Shown here: positions 32,019-44,004 of the stretch, in pieces
How the letters are laid out: every line of letters begins with the position of its first letter
Position numbering within the stretch: the first letter of the stretch is position 1
Assembly: GCF_001458115.1 (NCBI RefSeq)
Contig: NZ_CZRP01000008.1
Coordinates: 24,105-88,104, forward strand
Source of the DNA: Gracilibacillus massiliensis
Lineage (GTDB): Bacteria > Bacillota > Bacilli > Bacillales > Amphibacillaceae
DNA: 64,000 nucleotides
Direction of reading: 5' to 3'
Notes under the pieces: generated by a model
The model's input: only the letters and a program-made list of their open reading frames with translations
Told to the model about the DNA's origin: nothing
Database searches by the model: none
Translations under genes and position numbers: made by a program

Positions 32019-35000
32019 TTATTGTGTGATTTCTTCTTCCGATTCTACTTCAGGAATCTTTGTTGGATCTACTGCTAATTTCTCTTGAATGCGACGGTAG
32101 CGTTGCATTCCAGTACCAGCAGGAACAAGTTTACCGATAATAACATTCTCTTTTAGACCTAATAATTCATCACGTTTTCCTTTAATGGCTGCATCTGTTA
32201 AGACTCTTGTTGTCTCTTGGAAGGAAGCAGCAGATAGGAATGAGTCTGTTTCAAGAGATGCTTTGGTAATACCTAATAGAACCGGACGACCTACTGCAGG
32301 TTGACCACCTGTTAATAGTGATTGTTTGTTAGCATCCTTGAATTGGTGAATTTCAAGTAAAGAACCAGGTAGTACTTCTGTATCACCAGAGTCAGCAACG
32401 CGCACTTTACGAAGCATTTGTCTTACCATTACTTCAACGTGTTTATCGCCGATTTCTACCCCTTGCATACGATATACTTTTTGTACTTCTTTAAGAAGAT
32501 ACGATTGTACACCGTCAATACCTTGAATTTTCAACAACTCTTTCGGATCGATCGAACCTTCTGTTAGAGCTTGACCAGCTTCTACTTCTTCCCCGATAGA
32601 AACTTTTAGTCTTGCCCCATATGGCGCAGTATATGTCTTCGTTTCAACGGCACCTTGCACCACAATTTCTTGTTTATCTTTCACTTCAGTAACGTCTTGT
32701 ACAGTACCAAAGATTTCTGATATAACAGCTTGCCCTTTCGGATTACGCGCTTCGAAAATTTCCTGGATACGCGGTAAACCTTGGGTAATATCGCTACCGG
32801 CAACCCCACCTGTGTGGAATGTACGCATTGTTAACTGTGTACCAGGTTCACCGATTGATTGTGCGGCAATAATACCTACTGCTTCACCAACTTCAACTTC
32901 TTCACCAGTTGCTAAGTTGCGACCGTAACATTTTTTACATGCACCATGTTTGGTGTTACATGTGAAGACAGTACGGATGATCACTTCTTCAATACCCGAT
33001 TCCACAATTTCTTTAGCAGCATCTTCTGTTATTACTTCATTTTTGGCTACAATTAGATCTTGTGTTTCTGGATGGCTAACATTTTGGAATGCTGTTCTTC
33101 CAATTAGTCGATCTATTAATGGTTCAATTAATTCTGTACCTTCTTTAATAGACGAAACCGTTAAGCCACGGTCAGTTCCACAGTCTTCTTCACGGATAAT
33201 CACATCTTGCGCAACATCTACAAGACGTCTCGTTAAATAACCAGAGTCTGCGGTCTTAAGTGCTGTATCGGCAAGACCTTTACGTGCACCGTGAGTAGAA
33301 ATAAAGTATTCTAATACCGTTAGACCTTCACGGAAGCTTGATTTGATCGGTAACTCAATGATTCGACCTGCCGGGTTGGCCATTAGACCACGCATACCTG
33401 CTAACTGTGTAAAGTTAGATGCATTACCACGAGCACCTGAATCACTCATCATAAAGATTGGGTTACGAGGATTCAAGGATTTCATTAACTTATCTTGAAT
33501 CGTATCTTTCGCTCCGGACCAAATCGAAATAACACGATCATAGCGTTCTTCATCGGTAATTAAACCTCTACGGAATTGTTTAAGTACTTTATCGACTTTT
33601 TCCTGAGCTTCCGCTAAGATTTCTTCTTTTTCAGAAAGTACCACAATGTCAGACACACCAACTGTAATACCAGCTTTTGTTGAATAGGCAAAACCTAAAT
33701 CCTTCATTCGGTCAAGCATTTTAGAAGTTTCGCTAATTTTGAATTTCTTAAATACTTCTGCAATGATATCTCCTAAAATACCTTTTTTGAATGGTAACAG
33801 GATATCACGGCTAGCAATTTCTTCTTTGATATTGACACCAGGTTCAACAAAATATTTATCTGGTGTTGCAACTTCTAAGTTCGTCTGTGTCGGCTCATTC
33901 ATATATGGGAATGATTCAGGCAACATATCATTAAATATTAATTTTCCGACAGTTGTAATCATCAATTTCTCTGTTTGTTCTTTTGTGAAGGATTCTTTAT
34001 TTAAAGAACGTGGGTGAATAGCCACTCTTGTGTGTAAGTGTACATACCCGTTATGATAAGCAATTAATGCCTCATTAAGGTCTTTAAATACCATACCTTC
34101 ACCAATCGCATTCTCACGTTCCAGCGTTAAATAATAGTTCCCTAACACCATATCCTGTGAAGGTGTAACAACTGGCTTTCCATCTTTAGGGTTTAAGATG
34201 TTTTGCGCTGCAAGCATTAAAATACGCGCTTCCGCTTGTGCTTCTGCAGATAATGGCACGTGTACCGCCATTTGGTCTCCATCAAAGTCAGCATTATAAG
34301 CTGTACAAACAAGTGGATGCAGACGGATCGCACGACCTTCCACCAACGTTGGTTCAAATGCCTGGATACCCAAACGGTGAAGTGTCGGAGCACGGTTTAA
34401 TAGTACTGGATGTTCTCTAATAACATCTTCTAGTACATCCCATACTTCTTCATGTAATCTTTCAATTTTACGTTTTGCCGATTTGATATTATGAGCTAAA
34501 CCTCGATCGACTAGCTCCTTCATAATAAATGGCTTGAAAAGTTCTACTGCCATTTCTTTCGGCAATCCACACTGATACATCTTTAAATGTGGTCCTACGA
34601 CAATAACAGAACGTCCGGAATAGTCCACACGTTTACCTAACAAGTTTTGACGGAAACGACCTTGCTTCCCTTTTAACATGTGTGATAAAGATTTTAATGG
34701 ACGGTTACCTGGTCCTGTAACAGGACGGCCACGACGACCATTATCAATCAACGCATCAACTGCTTCTTGGAGCATTCTTTTTTCATTTTGCACAATAATG
34801 CTTGGTGCGCCAAGATCCAATAGTCTTTTCAGACGATTATTACGGTTAATTACACGACGATATAAGTCATTTAAATCAGAAGTAGCAAAACGTCCACCAT
34901 CAAGTTGAACCATTGGTCTTAATTCAGGTGGAATAATCGGTAAAACATCCAATATCATCCAACTAGGGTCGTTACCTGAATTACGGAACGCCTCTAAAAC

Positions 35001-35633
35001 TTCCAAACGCTTAATTGCTCTTGTTCTACGTTGACCTTGCGCAGACTTTAATTCTTCACGAAGTAAGTCTACTTCTTTATCAAGATCGATATCTTGTAAG
35101 ATTTTTTTAATCGCTTCAGCACCCATTTGTGCTTTAAAAGAATTACCATACTTATCACGATAGGCACGGAATTCTTTTTCTGAAAGTAATTGTTTCTTTT
35201 CTAATGCTGTGTCACCAGCGTCCGTTACAATGTATGCAGCAAAGTAGATTACTTCCTCTAATGCACGAGGAGACATATCCAAAACTAATCCCATTCGACT
35301 TGGAATTCCTTTAAAGTACCAAATATGTGATACAGGTGCAGCTAATTCAATATGCCCCATACGCTCACGACGAACTTTAGCTTTTGTCACTTCAACGCCG
35401 CATCGATCACAGACAACGCCTTTATATCTGACACGCTTATACTTTCCACAATGACATTCCCAATCTTTTTGCGGGCCAAAAATACGCTCGCAAAACAAGC
35501 CATCTTTCTCTGGCTTTAATGTACGATAATTAATTGTTTCTGGTTTTTTTACTTCACCAAATGACCACGAACGAATCTTATTTGGTGACGCCAATCCTAT
35601 CTTCATAAATTCAAAATTATTTACATCTAACAA
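32019..35633 (-). CDS. rpoC: RNA polymerase beta' subunit
   Basis: The 1204-residue subunit has the zinc ribbon [20 protein letters not shown], the catalytic [17 protein letters not shown] with the three Mg-binding aspartates, the second zinc site [15 protein letters not shown] and the trigger-loop [20 protein letters not shown]. It follows rpoB by 130 bp. Length is near B. subtilis (1199). Confidence 0.99.
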   Translation of the reverse strand: MLDVNNFEFMKIGLASPNKIRSWSFGEVKKPETINYRTLKPEKDGLFCERIFGPQKDWECHCGKYKRVRYKGVVCDRCGVEVTKAKVRRERMGHIELAAPVSHIWYFKGIPSRMGLVLDMSPRALEEVIYFAAYIVTDAGDTALEKKQLLSEKEFRAYRDKYGNSFKAQMGAEAIKKILQDIDLDKEVDLLREELKSAQGQRRTRAIKRLEVLEAFRNSGNDPSWMILDVLPIIPPELRPMVQLDGGRFATSDLNDLYRRVINRNNRLKRLLDLGAPSIIVQNEKRMLQEAVDALIDNGRRGRPVTGPGNRPLKSLSHMLKGKQGRFRQNLLGKRVDYSGRSVIVVGPHLKMYQCGLPKEMAVELFKPFIMKELVDRGLAHNIKSAKRKIERLHEEVWDVLEDVIREHPVLLNRAPTLHRLGIQAFEPTLVEGRAIRLHPLVCTAYNADFDGDQMAVHVPLSAEAQAEARILMLAAQNILNPKDGKPVVTPSQDMVLGNYYLTLERENAIGEGMVFKDLNEALIAYHNGYVHLHTRVAIHPRSLNKESFTKEQTEKLMITTVGKLIFNDMLPESFPYMNEPTQTNLEVATPDKYFVEPGVNIKEEIASRDILLPFKKGILGDIIAEVFKKFKISETSKMLDRMKDLGFAYSTKAGITVGVSDIVVLSEKEEILAEAQEKVDKVLKQFRRGLITDEERYDRVISIWSGAKDTIQDKLMKSLNPRNPIFMMSDSGARGNASNFTQLAGMRGLMANPAGRIIELPIKSSFREGLTVLEYFISTHGARKGLADTALKTADSGYLTRRLVDVAQDVIIREEDCGTDRGLTVSSIKEGTELIEPLIDRLIGRTAFQNVSHPETQDLIVAKNEVITEDAAKEIVESGIEEVIIRTVFTCNTKHGACKKCYGRNLATGEEVEVGEAVGIIAAQSIGEPGTQLTMRTFHTGGVAGSDITQGLPRIQEIFEARNPKGQAVISEIFGTVQDVTEVKDKQEIVVQGAVETKTYTAPYGARLKVSIGEEVEAGQALTEGSIDPKELLKIQGIDGVQSYLLKEVQKVYRMQGVEIGDKHVEVMVRQMLRKVRVADSGDTEVLPGSLLEIHQFKDANKQSLLTGGQPAVGRPVLLGITKASLETDSFLSAASFQETTRVLTDAAIKGKRDELLGLKENVIIGKLVPAGTGMQRYRRIQEKLAVDPTKIPEVESEEEITQ

Positions 35634-35763
35634 GGGGTCAACCTCCCTTTTGTCTTTGGGTTTTCATTCGTTTTGCTATTTATTCTTAGGGATAATTCAC
35701 ACCCGATCACCCTTAGGTAAGTTTGATCGGGTTAGATTGCTTACAGTCTCATCATTTCACAAA

Positions 35764-38700
35764 TCAGCTAGTGGTCTCTTCTATTTCTAGATTGAAATTA
35801 TCGGCTGATTGTGTATCATCATCTTCGTCATCTCGAAGTTCGATTTCTTGCTCATCTCCAGATAACATCTTAACGTCCATACCTAAACTTTGTAACTCTT
35901 TAATCAATACTTTGAATGATTCAGGAATTCCAGGTTCAGGTACGTTATCACCTTTAACGATTGCTTCATAAGTCTTCACACGACCTACTGTATCATCCGA
36001 TTTGACGGTTAAGATTTCTTGTAACGTATAGGCAGCACCGTACGCCTCTAATGCCCATACCTCCATCTCACCAAAACGCTGACCACCGAACTGTGCTTTA
36101 CCACCTAGCGGCTGTTGCGTAACAAGTGAATATGGACCTGTTGAACGAGCATGCAATTTATCATCGACCATGTGAGCAAGTTTAATCATATACATAACCC
36201 CAACAGACACACGGTTATCAAATGGTTCACCTGTACGACCGTCGTAAAGAATTGATTTCGCATCTCTTGGAAGTCCTGCTTCCGCTAAGGTATCCCACAC
36301 ATCTTCTTCACGCGCACCATCAAAGACTGGTGAAGCGACATGAATTCCAAGTTGTCTTGCAGCCATACCTAAGTGTAGCTCAAGCACCTGGCCGATGTTC
36401 ATACGAGACGGCACCCCTAATGGGTTTAACATAATATCAATTGGTGTTCCATCAGGTAAGAATGGCATATCCTCTTCTGGTAATATTTTAGAGATAACCC
36501 CTTTATTACCGTGACGACCAGCCATCTTATCGCCTTCATGAATTTTACGCTTCTGTACGATATAAGCACGAACCAATTGGTTTACACCCGGTGGTAATTC
36601 ATCGCCATCAGCACGGTTGAAAATCTTAACATCCAACACAATACCACCTGCACCATGTGGTACACGAAGCGATGTATCACGAACTTCACGAGCTTTTTCA
36701 CCGAAAATAGCATGTAATAATCGTTCTTCAGCTGATAATTCGGTCACACCTTTTGGCGTAACTTTTCCTACAAGAAGATCGCCATCTTCCACTTCAGCAC
36801 CAACACGGATAATGCCACGTTCATCAAGGTCACGCAACGCATCTTCTCCGACGTTCGGGATATCACGTGTGATTTCCTCTGGTCCTAACTTGGTATCGCG
36901 TGCTTCTGACTCATACTCTTCAATATGAATGGAAGTGTAGACATCATCTTTGACTAGACGCTCACTCATGATGATAGCATCCTCATAGTTATAACCTTCC
37001 CAGGTCATAAACCCTACCAAGACGTTTTGACCAAGAGCAAGTTCACCTTTTTCCATAGAAGGACCATCAGCTAAAATTTCACCTACTGTTACCCGATCGC
37101 CTTTTGATACGATCGGACGTTGGTTGTAGCAAGTACCTTGATTCGAACGGATGAATTTCTGCAAACGATAACGATCAAGGTCACCTTCTACTTCTTTTCC
37201 GTTCACTTCTGAGATACGTCGCACAAGCACTTCTTTTGCTTCTACTCGCTCTACAACACCTTCATGCTTACAGATAACAGCTGCACCTGAGTCTTTACCA
37301 GATACGTACTCCATACCTGTACCAACGATTGGTGATTTTGGTTGCATTAATGGAACAGCTTGACGTTGCATGTTCGCACCCATAAGCGCACGGTTAGAGT
37401 CGTCATTTTCTAAGAAAGGAATACATGCTGTCGCAGCTGACACAACCTGCTTAGGTGAAACGTCCATATAATCTAATTTTTCACGTTTTACAATTGTGTT
37501 TTCACCACGGAACCTTGCAATAACTTCGTCATCGGTAAATGTTCCATCTTCATTAAGTTTTGCATTTGCCTGAGCTACTACGTAATTATCTTCTTCATCT
37601 GCTGTTAGGTAATCCATTTGGGATGTTACTCGCCCTGTTTCTGGATCGACACGACGATAAGGCGTTTCAATAAAACCAAATTTATTTACTTTCGCATAAG
37701 ATGATAATGAGTTAATCAAACCAATATTCGGACCCTCAGGAGTTTCAATCGGACACATACGACCATAGTGTGAGTAGTGAACGTCACGCACTTCAAAACC
37801 AGCACGCTCACGGGTTAAACCACCTGGTCCTAATGCAGATAAACGTCTCTTATGCGTTAATTCTGCTAATGGGTTTGTCTGATCCATAAACTGAGATAAC
37901 TGAGAGCTACCAAAGAATTCTTTAATAGAGGCAATCACAGGTCGAATATTAATTAATTGTTGTGGCGTAATGGAAGATGTATCTTGAATCGACATTCTTT
38001 CACGCACAACACGTTCCATCCGAGACAAACCAATTCTAAATTGATTTTGCAGTAACTCCCCTACAGAACGAAGACGACGATTACCTAGATGGTCAATATC
38101 ATCTGTATCTCCTACTTCATGCAAAATATTAAAGAAGTAGCTAATAGCTGACAGAATATCACCAGGTGTAATGTTTTTGATACTATCATCGACATTACAA
38201 TTACCTAATACGTTTAACGTTCTTTCCCCTTCAGGGTCAGTTGGATCCATGATTTTTATCGATTGAACACGAATCGGTTCCTCTAATACACCTTCATTCG
38301 GTTCTAGTACTCTTTCGCCAAAACGATCTTCATCAGAGTCTAATATAGGTAATATTTTATCTAACAAACGTCTATCTAACTTATCTCCTTTATTTGCGAT
38401 CACTTCACCAGTTTCAGTATCTACTAGTGGTTCTGCAAGGATTTGGTTAAACAAACGGTTCTTTATGTGTAATTTTTTATTAATCTTGTAACGACCAACA
38501 TGTGCCAGATCATATCTTTTCGGATCAAAAAATCTTGACACCAATAGACTTTTAGCGTTTTCTACTGTTGGTGGTTCTCCAGGACGAAGGCGTTCATAGA
38601 TTTCTAACAGCGCCTTTTCACTTGTTTCTGTGTTGTCCTTTTCCAGCGTATTTTTTAAATACTCATTCTCACCAAAAAGATCTAATATCTCTTGGTCATC

Positions 38701-39306
38701 TCCAAAACCTAGCGCTCTTAATAAAACCGTGATCGGTAACTTTCTAGTACGGTCTATCCGAACATGAACGACATCTTTTGCGTCAGTTTCGAATTCTAAC
38801 CATGCCCCTCTATTCGGGATAACTGTTGCACCAAACCCGCGTTTTCCGTTTTTATCAATTTTTTGATTGAAGTAAACGCTTGGTGAACGAACAAGCTGAG
38901 ATACAATAACACGTTCCGCACCATTAATAATGAATGTACCTGTTTCGGTCATTAATGGGAAGTCTCCCATGAAGACTTCTTGCTCTTTCACTTCACCTGT
39001 TTCGTTATTCAACAAACGAACCTTTACTCGAAGAGGAGCGTTGTATGTCACATCTCTTTCCTTTGATTCATCGACTGGATATTTTGGTTCACCCAGGCTA
39101 TAATCGACAAATTCTAAGGATAAATTTCCTGCAAAATCCTCGATTGGAGAAATATCTTGAAACATTTCTCGTAATCCCTCATCTAGGAACCATTGATAGG
39201 ATGCTGTTTGAATCTCAATTAAATTTGGTAATTCTAATACCTCGCTGATACGCGCATAGCTTCTGCGTTGGCGGTGTCGTCCGTATTGAACTAGTTGACC
39301 TGTCAA
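35764..39306 (-). CDS. rpoB: RNA polymerase beta subunit
   Basis: A TTG at 39306 is taken as start because GGGGTG lies six bases before it and the resulting [20 protein letters not shown] equals the TTG-initiated B. subtilis RpoB; the GTG three codons upstream lies inside the ribosome site. The 1180-residue product has the rifampicin pocket [20 protein letters not shown] and [14 protein letters not shown] with D, H and S at the usual sensitive positions, and the acidic C-terminus [14 protein letters not shown]. It precedes rpoC as usual. Confidence 0.98.
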   Translation of the reverse strand: MTGQLVQYGRHRQRRSYARISEVLELPNLIEIQTASYQWFLDEGLREMFQDISPIEDFAGNLSLEFVDYSLGEPKYPVDESKERDVTYNAPLRVKVRLLNNETGEVKEQEVFMGDFPLMTETGTFIINGAERVIVSQLVRSPSVYFNQKIDKNGKRGFGATVIPNRGAWLEFETDAKDVVHVRIDRTRKLPITVLLRALGFGDDQEILDLFGENEYLKNTLEKDNTETSEKALLEIYERLRPGEPPTVENAKSLLVSRFFDPKRYDLAHVGRYKINKKLHIKNRLFNQILAEPLVDTETGEVIANKGDKLDRRLLDKILPILDSDEDRFGERVLEPNEGVLEEPIRVQSIKIMDPTDPEGERTLNVLGNCNVDDSIKNITPGDILSAISYFFNILHEVGDTDDIDHLGNRRLRSVGELLQNQFRIGLSRMERVVRERMSIQDTSSITPQQLINIRPVIASIKEFFGSSQLSQFMDQTNPLAELTHKRRLSALGPGGLTRERAGFEVRDVHYSHYGRMCPIETPEGPNIGLINSLSSYAKVNKFGFIETPYRRVDPETGRVTSQMDYLTADEEDNYVVAQANAKLNEDGTFTDDEVIARFRGENTIVKREKLDYMDVSPKQVVSAATACIPFLENDDSNRALMGANMQRQAVPLMQPKSPIVGTGMEYVSGKDSGAAVICKHEGVVERVEAKEVLVRRISEVNGKEVEGDLDRYRLQKFIRSNQGTCYNQRPIVSKGDRVTVGEILADGPSMEKGELALGQNVLVGFMTWEGYNYEDAIIMSERLVKDDVYTSIHIEEYESEARDTKLGPEEITRDIPNVGEDALRDLDERGIIRVGAEVEDGDLLVGKVTPKGVTELSAEERLLHAIFGEKAREVRDTSLRVPHGAGGIVLDVKIFNRADGDELPPGVNQLVRAYIVQKRKIHEGDKMAGRHGNKGVISKILPEEDMPFLPDGTPIDIMLNPLGVPSRMNIGQVLELHLGMAARQLGIHVASPVFDGAREEDVWDTLAEAGLPRDAKSILYDGRTGEPFDNRVSVGVMYMIKLAHMVDDKLHARSTGPYSLVTQQPLGGKAQFGGQRFGEMEVWALEAYGAAYTLQEILTVKSDDTVGRVKTYEAIVKGDNVPEPGIPESFKVLIKELQSLGMDVKMLSGDEQEIELRDDEDDDTQSADNFNLEIEETTS

Positions 39307-39738
39307 CTGATTCACCCCTCGATCAATATTAAAAGATAGTTGCTATGAAAATAGCACAAATGAAACCACACTTACCTATTTATACTTTACTTACTATAGG
39401 GCATTGACATTCTGCTATAGATCGTATAAATTTAGTAAGTGTTAACCACTCGTTCGGTTAACATACCGAACAAACCTGTGATACTCATGACACAAGTTTT
39501 TATATAGACATTTGCAATTAAGCAAATGTTATTCAATTACTAATAGTACTGTGGAAAATAATAAAAGGATTTCTAAAAGGTTAAGTAGAAAATATCTATT
39601 AGCTAATAGCCGTTTAATAGCGACACCAAAGATGTCAAGCATCTTAAAAGTCATCATGTTGAATAGTTTTGCCTATTTATTAAAAAAATATACATAATTC
39701 AACATTTTCACTTGACAAACCTTCCGTCCTATTGGCAT
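39307..39738 (-). other. Long rpoB 5' leader without a gene
   Basis: About 430 bases lie between the presumed transcription start and rpoB. They hold a hairpin GTTCGGT-TAACAT-ACCGAAC at about 39453-39472 and AT-rich sequence, with no credible gene. Long leaders before rpoB are common. I cannot assign a regulator from sequence alone. Confidence 0.45.
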
Positions 39739-39744
39739 TTTTCA

Positions 39745-39773
39745 ATACTACCACAATTGCCTAACAGAGTCAA
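39745..39773 (-). promoter_or_regulatory. Promoter of rpoB-rpoC
   Basis: TTGACT (39768-39773), 17 bp and TAGTAT (39745-39750) on the minus strand, immediately after the rsmC-like gene stop at 39775. It would start a transcript with a leader of about 430 nt. Confidence 0.75.
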
Positions 39774-39774
39774 A

Positions 39775-40368
39775 TTATTTTGCGTGAAGAATAAAGTATC
39801 CTTTTTCTTTAAGGACAACCTCCACTGTTTTAAATAATCCCTCTAATTTTTTCTTGGCAGATGGGGCACCTTGCTTCTTCTGAATTACAACCCACAACTC
39901 ACCTTGAGGCAGTAAAGCTTGCTTCGATTCTTCGAAAATTTGATGTACTACTTGTTTACCTGCTCTAATTGGTGGATTGGTAACAATCGCTGCAAATTTT
40001 TCGTCTGAAACACTCGACAATATATCACTCTCTCTAAAAATGACATTTTCAATTTTATTTTGCTCTGCGTTTTTTTCGGCCAAGGATAAAGCCCGCTGAT
40101 TAATATCGACACCATAGATTTCGCGATTTGTATAGGAAGCTGCCAACGCCAAACTAATCGGACCATAGCCACATCCTACATCCAATAATAACCCATCCAA
40201 TTCCGGCTCACGAAATGTTTCAATTAGAACACGTGATCCAAAGTCAATATCATTTTTAGAGAACACGCCATTATCTGTTGTAAATGTAAAGCGATGACCT
40301 CTTAATGTTGAAACCAACGTCCTTGGATCACTCACCACATTAGGATTATTAGAGAAATACTGATCCAT
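39775..40368 (-). CDS. Class I SAM-dependent methyltransferase, RsmC family (YbxB)
   Basis: The 197-residue protein has motif I LDVGCGYGPISLALA, the acidic DINQRALSLAEKNAEQ and the N6/N2 nucleobase methyltransferase motif VTNPPIRAGK. It is the YbxB homologue always found between rplL and rpoB in bacilli, and probably methylates a guanine in 16S rRNA as RsmC does. The ATG at 40368 gives MDQYFSNNPNVVSD; longer GTG starts at 40374-40377 are possible. A terminator upstream separates it from rplL. Confidence 0.9.
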   Translation of the reverse strand: MDQYFSNNPNVVSDPRTLVSTLRGHRFTFTTDNGVFSKNDIDFGSRVLIETFREPELDGLLLDVGCGYGPISLALAASYTNREIYGVDINQRALSLAEKNAEQNKIENVIFRESDILSSVSDEKFAAIVTNPPIRAGKQVVHQIFEESKQALLPQGELWVVIQKKQGAPSAKKKLEGLFKTVEVVLKEKGYFILHAK

Positions 40369-40420
40369 TATCACCACTCACTTTCTTAGAAACTCACATC
40401 AACAGAGTTTCCTAACGTTT

Positions 40421-40457
40421 AAAAAAAGCTCGCCATTTGCCATAGCGAGCTTTTTCG
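40421..40457 (-). terminator. Terminator after rplL
   Basis: AAAGCTCGC and GCGAGCTTT form a 9-bp GC-rich stem, with a loop TATGGCAAATG, followed by T residues on the minus strand. It ends the rplJ-rplL transcript. Confidence 0.92.
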
Positions 40458-40470
40458 TTATAAATGGAAC

Positions 40471-40833
40471 TTATTTTAATTCTACAGATGCGCCTGCTTC
40501 TTCTAGCTTAGATTTCATTTCTTCAGCTTCTTCTTTTTCAACGCCTTCTTTGATAGCGCCAGGAGCGTTATCTACAAGATCTTTCGCGTCTTTAAGTCCA
40601 AGACCAGTGATTTCACGTACAGCTTTAACCACTTTGATTTTAGAAGATCCAGCACTTTCAAGTACTACATCAAATTCAGTTTGTTCTTCTGCTGCTTCTC
40701 CACCAGCGGCACCAGCTGCTGCTACAGGAGCTGCTGCAGTTACTCCAAATTCTTCTTCGATTGCTTTTACTAAGTCGTTTAAATCAAGAACGGACATTTC
40801 TTTGATTGCTTCAATAATTTGTTCTTTAGACAT
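40471..40833 (-). CDS. rplL: 50S ribosomal protein L7/L12
   Basis: The ATG at 40833 ([18 protein letters not shown]) is chosen since AGGAGG lies eight bases before it and only two bases before the upstream ATG. The 120-residue acidic protein has the N-terminal dimer helix, an Ala/Gly hinge ([11 protein letters not shown]) and the C-terminal [20 protein letters not shown]. Its dimers form the stalk that recruits translational GTPases with L10. Confidence 0.98.
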   Translation of the reverse strand: MSKEQIIEAIKEMSVLDLNDLVKAIEEEFGVTAAAPVAAAGAAGGEAAEEQTEFDVVLESAGSSKIKVVKAVREITGLGLKDAKDLVDNAPGAIKEGVEKEEAEEMKSKLEEAGASVELK

Positions 40834-40895
40834 GTTCATTTCCTCCTAATAGTATATTATTTTACGAACATAATGTGTTTTCAGGTAAAAAGTTC

Positions 40896-41396
40896 TTACG
40901 CACCTTGTTCTTCTTTTTGCTCTGCAACAGCTTTTGTTGCGTAAGCAAAGTTTCGTACTGGCGCTTGTAGTACGCTGAGTAGCATAGAAACCATTCCTTC
41001 GTAGTTTGGAAGGTTTGCAAGTTCTTTGATCTGATCCAACGTTGCAACAGACCCTTCAACCACGCCACCTTTAATTTCTAATGCTTCGTGATCTTTCGCA
41101 AAGTTATTTAATACTTTTGCAGGAGCCACAATATCGTCTTTACTGAAAGCGATAGCTGTAGGTCCAACTAAAATATCGTTTAAGTCTGTAAGTTCAGCTT
41201 CTTCAACCGCACGACGAGTCATAGTGTTTTTATACACTTTGAATTCAACACCTGCTTCACGTAACTGAGAACGCAATTCCGTCACTTCAGCAACATCAAG
41301 TCCTCTGTAATCAACAAGGATGGTTGATTGGCTTTCGCGAAGTTTTTCAGCAATATCTGATACGACCTGTTTCTTTTGTTCGATAACCTTTGACAT
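40896..41396 (-). CDS. rplJ: 50S ribosomal protein L10
   Basis: The ATG at 41396 gives [19 protein letters not shown] and 166 residues as in B. subtilis; the longer frame reads through the leader attenuator. The core [20 protein letters not shown] is typical. L10 anchors the L7/L12 stalk and is known to bind its own leader RNA. Upstream lie the L10 leader, an attenuator and a strong promoter. Confidence 0.98.
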   Translation of the reverse strand: MSKVIEQKKQVVSDIAEKLRESQSTILVDYRGLDVAEVTELRSQLREAGVEFKVYKNTMTRRAVEEAELTDLNDILVGPTAIAFSKDDIVAPAKVLNNFAKDHEALEIKGGVVEGSVATLDQIKELANLPNYEGMVSMLLSVLQAPVRNFAYATKAVAEQKEEQGA

Positions 41397-41439
41397 GATT
41401 CCACCTCCTATTACGCGATCATTATACCGCCGAATAAAA

Positions 41440-41476
41440 ACAAAAACCTCCAACATCTTAATAGACATGGAGGTTT
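41440..41476 (-). terminator. Attenuator in the rplJL leader
   Basis: AAACCTCCA and TGGAGGTTT form a 9-bp stem with an inner TCT/AGA pairing, followed by TTGTTTTT on the minus strand. It lies between the L10-binding leader and the rplJ start, so it fits premature termination when L10 is in excess. Confidence 0.8.
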
Positions 41477-41489
41477 ATGACTGCACACA

Positions 41490-41600
41490 GGTTTCTTTTT
41501 TCAAAAAGAGACTCTGTTATATATCCAGACACACCTCGGCAGGAAATTAAGCTCGTTAAAGCACCTACTGTCTACGGTATAATGTATAAATTTATCTTTC
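41490..41600 (-). ncRNA. L10 leader (ribosomal protein autoregulation)
   Basis: The leader contains CCGTAGACAGTAGGTG and, after a spacer, CCTGCCGAGGTGTGT. These are the two pairing strands seen in L10 leaders of Bacillales (Rfam L10_leader). L10 (with L12) binding to this RNA would favour the attenuator at 41440-41476. Limits are approximate. Confidence 0.8.
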
Positions 41601-41625
41601 AAGGTAGTTACCTTGACCCTTGTGA

Positions 41626-41654
41626 ATTATATTAAAAATTCACGAAAAAGTCAA
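41626..41654 (-). promoter_or_regulatory. Promoter of rplJ-rplL
   Basis: TTGACT (41649-41654), 17 bp and a perfect TATAAT (41626-41631) on the minus strand, directly after the rplA stop at 41661. It is one of the best matches to the sigma-A consensus in the window. Confidence 0.9.
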
Positions 41655-41660
41655 GAGGAA

Positions 41661-42356
41661 TTATTTTGCGAATGTAGATGAGTCAACTTTCACACCAGGA
41701 CCCATTGTTGAAGAAACCGCTACATTACGTAAATAAATACCTTTTGCAGCTTGTGGTTTTGCCTTTACAACAGTATCTGCTAATGCATTAAAGTTGTCTA
41801 CAAGCTTATCAAGATCGAATGACACTTTACCAATTGGTACATGAATATTCGATTGTTTATCAACGCGGTATTCTACTTTACCTGCTTTGATTTCTTGAAT
41901 CGCCTTTTCTACCTCAAATGTTACTGTACCTGTTTTAGGGTTTGGCATAAGACCTTTTGGTCCTAATACACGTCCAAGCTTACCTACTTCAGCCATCATG
42001 TCAGGAGTAGCAACCACTACATCAAATTCAAACCAACCTTGGTTGATTTTATTGATTAATTCTTGATCCCCAACATAGTCAGCGCCAGCAGCTTCTGCTT
42101 CTTTCGCTTTGTCCCCTTTTGCAAATACTAGCACAGTTTGTGTTTTACCAGTTCCGTGCGGTAAAACAAGTGCTCCACGAATTTGTTGGTCCGCTTTTTT
42201 AGGGTCTACCCCTAAACGGAAAGCAGCTTCCACTGTTTCATCAAAGTTAGCTGTAGAAGCTTTTTGCACTAATTCTAATGCATTTTTAGCTTCGTATGCT
42301 TTTGTACGATCAACAAGTTTTAGTGCTTCTTGTTGTTTTTTTGTTTTCTTAGCCAT
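41661..42356 (-). CDS. rplA: 50S ribosomal protein L1
   Basis: The 231-residue L1 has [17 protein letters not shown] [20 protein letters not shown] and the family motif [20 protein letters not shown]. It forms the mobile L1 stalk that handles exit-site tRNA. It follows rplK; the gap of 160 bp shows no terminator. Confidence 0.98.
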   Translation of the reverse strand: MAKKTKKQQEALKLVDRTKAYEAKNALELVQKASTANFDETVEAAFRLGVDPKKADQQIRGALVLPHGTGKTQTVLVFAKGDKAKEAEAAGADYVGDQELINKINQGWFEFDVVVATPDMMAEVGKLGRVLGPKGLMPNPKTGTVTFEVEKAIQEIKAGKVEYRVDKQSNIHVPIGKVSFDLDKLVDNFNALADTVVKAKPQAAKGIYLRNVAVSSTMGPGVKVDSSTFAK

Positions 42357-42518
42357 TTCAATTTCCTCCTTCTGTGGTTTTAACGGTTATACCTCCCACT
42401 TCCAAAAGCGGAAAATCATTACCTGTTATTAAATAAATAACTTTTCAAAGATAAAGGTTGCGGGTGATGAAGCATTCTCCACTACCGCAACCTTCCGCTT
42501 CCCGACAACGCTGTGAGA

Positions 42519-42944
42519 TTAGTCTTCGATAACGATACCCATGCTACGCGCAGTACCTTCGACCATACGCATTGCAGCTTCAACATCAGCAGCATTTAAG
42601 TCTGGCATTTTTGTTTCTGCGATTTCTTTTACCTGATCGCGTTTAAGTGTTGCCACTTTGTTACGATTTGGTTCACCTGACGCAGTTTCAATACCAGCTG
42701 CTTTTTTAAGCAACACTGCTGCTGGTGGAGTTTTTGTAATAAATGTAAATGAACGGTCTTCAAAAACCGTGATTTCTACTGGAATAATCATGCCAGCTTG
42801 ATCTTGCGTACGAGCATTAAACTCTTTACAGAATCCCATAATGTTTACACCTGCTTGACCTAATGCCGGCCCAACTGGTGGTGCTGGATTCGCTTTTCCT
42901 GCTGGAATTTGAAGTTTTACAATTGAATCTACTTTTTTAGCCAC
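42519..42944 (-). CDS. rplK: 50S ribosomal protein L11
   Basis: A GTG at 42944 ([17 protein letters not shown]) is taken because AAGGAGG ends eight bases before it and it gives 141 residues as in B. subtilis. [20 protein letters not shown] and [18 protein letters not shown] are typical. L11 shapes the GTPase-associated centre and is needed for RelA activation and thiopeptide binding. Confidence 0.98.
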   Translation of the reverse strand: MAKKVDSIVKLQIPAGKANPAPPVGPALGQAGVNIMGFCKEFNARTQDQAGMIIPVEITVFEDRSFTFITKTPPAAVLLKKAAGIETASGEPNRNKVATLKRDQVKEIAETKMPDLNAADVEAAMRMVEGTARSMGIVIED

Positions 42945-43050
42945 GAGACACACCTCCTTAAGTCCGTGATGTGGTAATAGGGACTTTGCCCTCCCACTCG
43001 ATTACATATGAATAAAATAACCTTATACTCGAGGCATAAAGAACATAAGA

Positions 43051-43079
43051 ATTTTAGCATTTTATGAACAAAAATGCAA
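43051..43079 (-). promoter_or_regulatory. Promoter of rplK-rplA
   Basis: TTGCAT (43074-43079), 17 bp and TAAAAT (43051-43056) on the minus strand between nusG and rplK. The leader that follows has GGGCAAAGTCCC-type pairing potential near the ribosome site. Confidence 0.75.
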
Positions 43080-43112
43080 GTGGGTTTCTATTATTTTTTG
43101 TCTGGACATACG

Positions 43113-43649
43113 TTATGATAGTTTTTTAACTTGTGAAAAGTCCAGTTCAACCGGTGTTTCCCGACCAAACATGTTGACATGTACTTTGACTTTTTGTTTA
43201 TCTAAATCTATTTTTTCGATCATACCGGAGAATCCATCAAAAGGTCCATCGATTACTTCAACAGTCTCTTTCAGTTCAAAATCCACTTCTGTAACAGGTT
43301 TATCATAACCCATTCTTTTCAAGATCGTCTCCACTTCTTCTTCAAGTAGAGGAGTAGGTTTAGAACCAGATCCAGCAGATCCAACAAACCCAGTAACTCC
43401 CGGTGTATTACGAACCACATACCAGGAATCATCTGTCATCACCATTTCTGCTAAAACATAACCAGGAAATACCTTCTTTTTTGCTACTTTCTTTTTTCCG
43501 TTTTTAATCTCTGTTTCTTCATCCTCAGGAACCAAAACTCTGAAAATTTTATCTTCCATCCCCATCGACTCTAAACGTTTTTCCAGGTTGGCTTTTACTT
43601 TATTTTCGTAACCTGAGTATGTATGCACGACATACCATCTTTTTTCCAT
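43113..43649 (-). CDS. nusG: Transcription elongation/termination factor NusG
   Basis: The 178-residue protein has the NGN domain (MEKRWYVVHTYSGYENKVKA, FPGYVLAEMVMTDDSWYVVR) and a C-terminal KOW domain (VIDGPFDGFSGMIEKIDLDK). It binds the RNA polymerase clamp and, in bacilli, promotes pausing. A terminator hairpin separates it from secE. Confidence 0.98.
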   Translation of the reverse strand: MEKRWYVVHTYSGYENKVKANLEKRLESMGMEDKIFRVLVPEDEETEIKNGKKKVAKKKVFPGYVLAEMVMTDDSWYVVRNTPGVTGFVGSAGSGSKPTPLLEEEVETILKRMGYDKPVTEVDFELKETVEVIDGPFDGFSGMIEKIDLDKQKVKVHVNMFGRETPVELDFSQVKKLS

Positions 43650-43719
43650 AATATTGAGGGCTTTGTCGCCCTTCCCTCCCTTAATTGAACATCTTCAAAA
43701 TTCACGATTTCTTTGCATT

Positions 43720-43742
43720 TAAAAAACCCGCCAAACGGGTTC
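43720..43742 (-). terminator. Terminator between secE and nusG
   Basis: AACCCG, loop TTTGG and CGGGTT are followed by TTTT on the minus strand. The short GC-rich stem and T-run fit intrinsic termination, perhaps partial. Confidence 0.7.
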
Positions 43743-43786
43743 TTTGATCACGTATTTAGTTACAGTATAACATATATAAGTTCAAA

Positions 43787-43966
43787 TTATTCAAATAACA
43801 AATTAAGAAGTTGTGTGATGCCTGTGTCAATGAGTGCGAAAAACACTGTAACGAAAACTACTGTCAAAATAACTGTAATTGTATAACGCGTTAGTTCACG
43901 TCCTCTTGGCCATGAGACTTTCTTCATTTCCCGATTAACATTTTTCAAAAAAGCTACTGGTTTCAC
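43787..43966 (-). CDS. secE: Protein translocase subunit SecE
   Basis: A GTG at 43966 is taken as start since GGAGGT lies seven bases before it and it gives 59 residues, the same as B. subtilis SecE; a longer frame would overlap rpmG by 46 bases. The amphipathic NREMKKVSWPRGRELTRYTI and one membrane helix are typical of the short Gram-positive form. It clamps SecY in the membrane. Confidence 0.96.
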   Translation of the reverse strand: MKPVAFLKNVNREMKKVSWPRGRELTRYTITVILTVVFVTVFFALIDTGITQLLNLLFE

Positions 43967-44004
43967 AGAAGGTACCTCCAAACTTTCTTCTACTATCGGA
44001 TCAT

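Noticed and set aside
35764..39306. Rifampicin-resistance substitution in RpoB
   Set aside because: The residues at the usual resistance positions in the cluster are the sensitive types.
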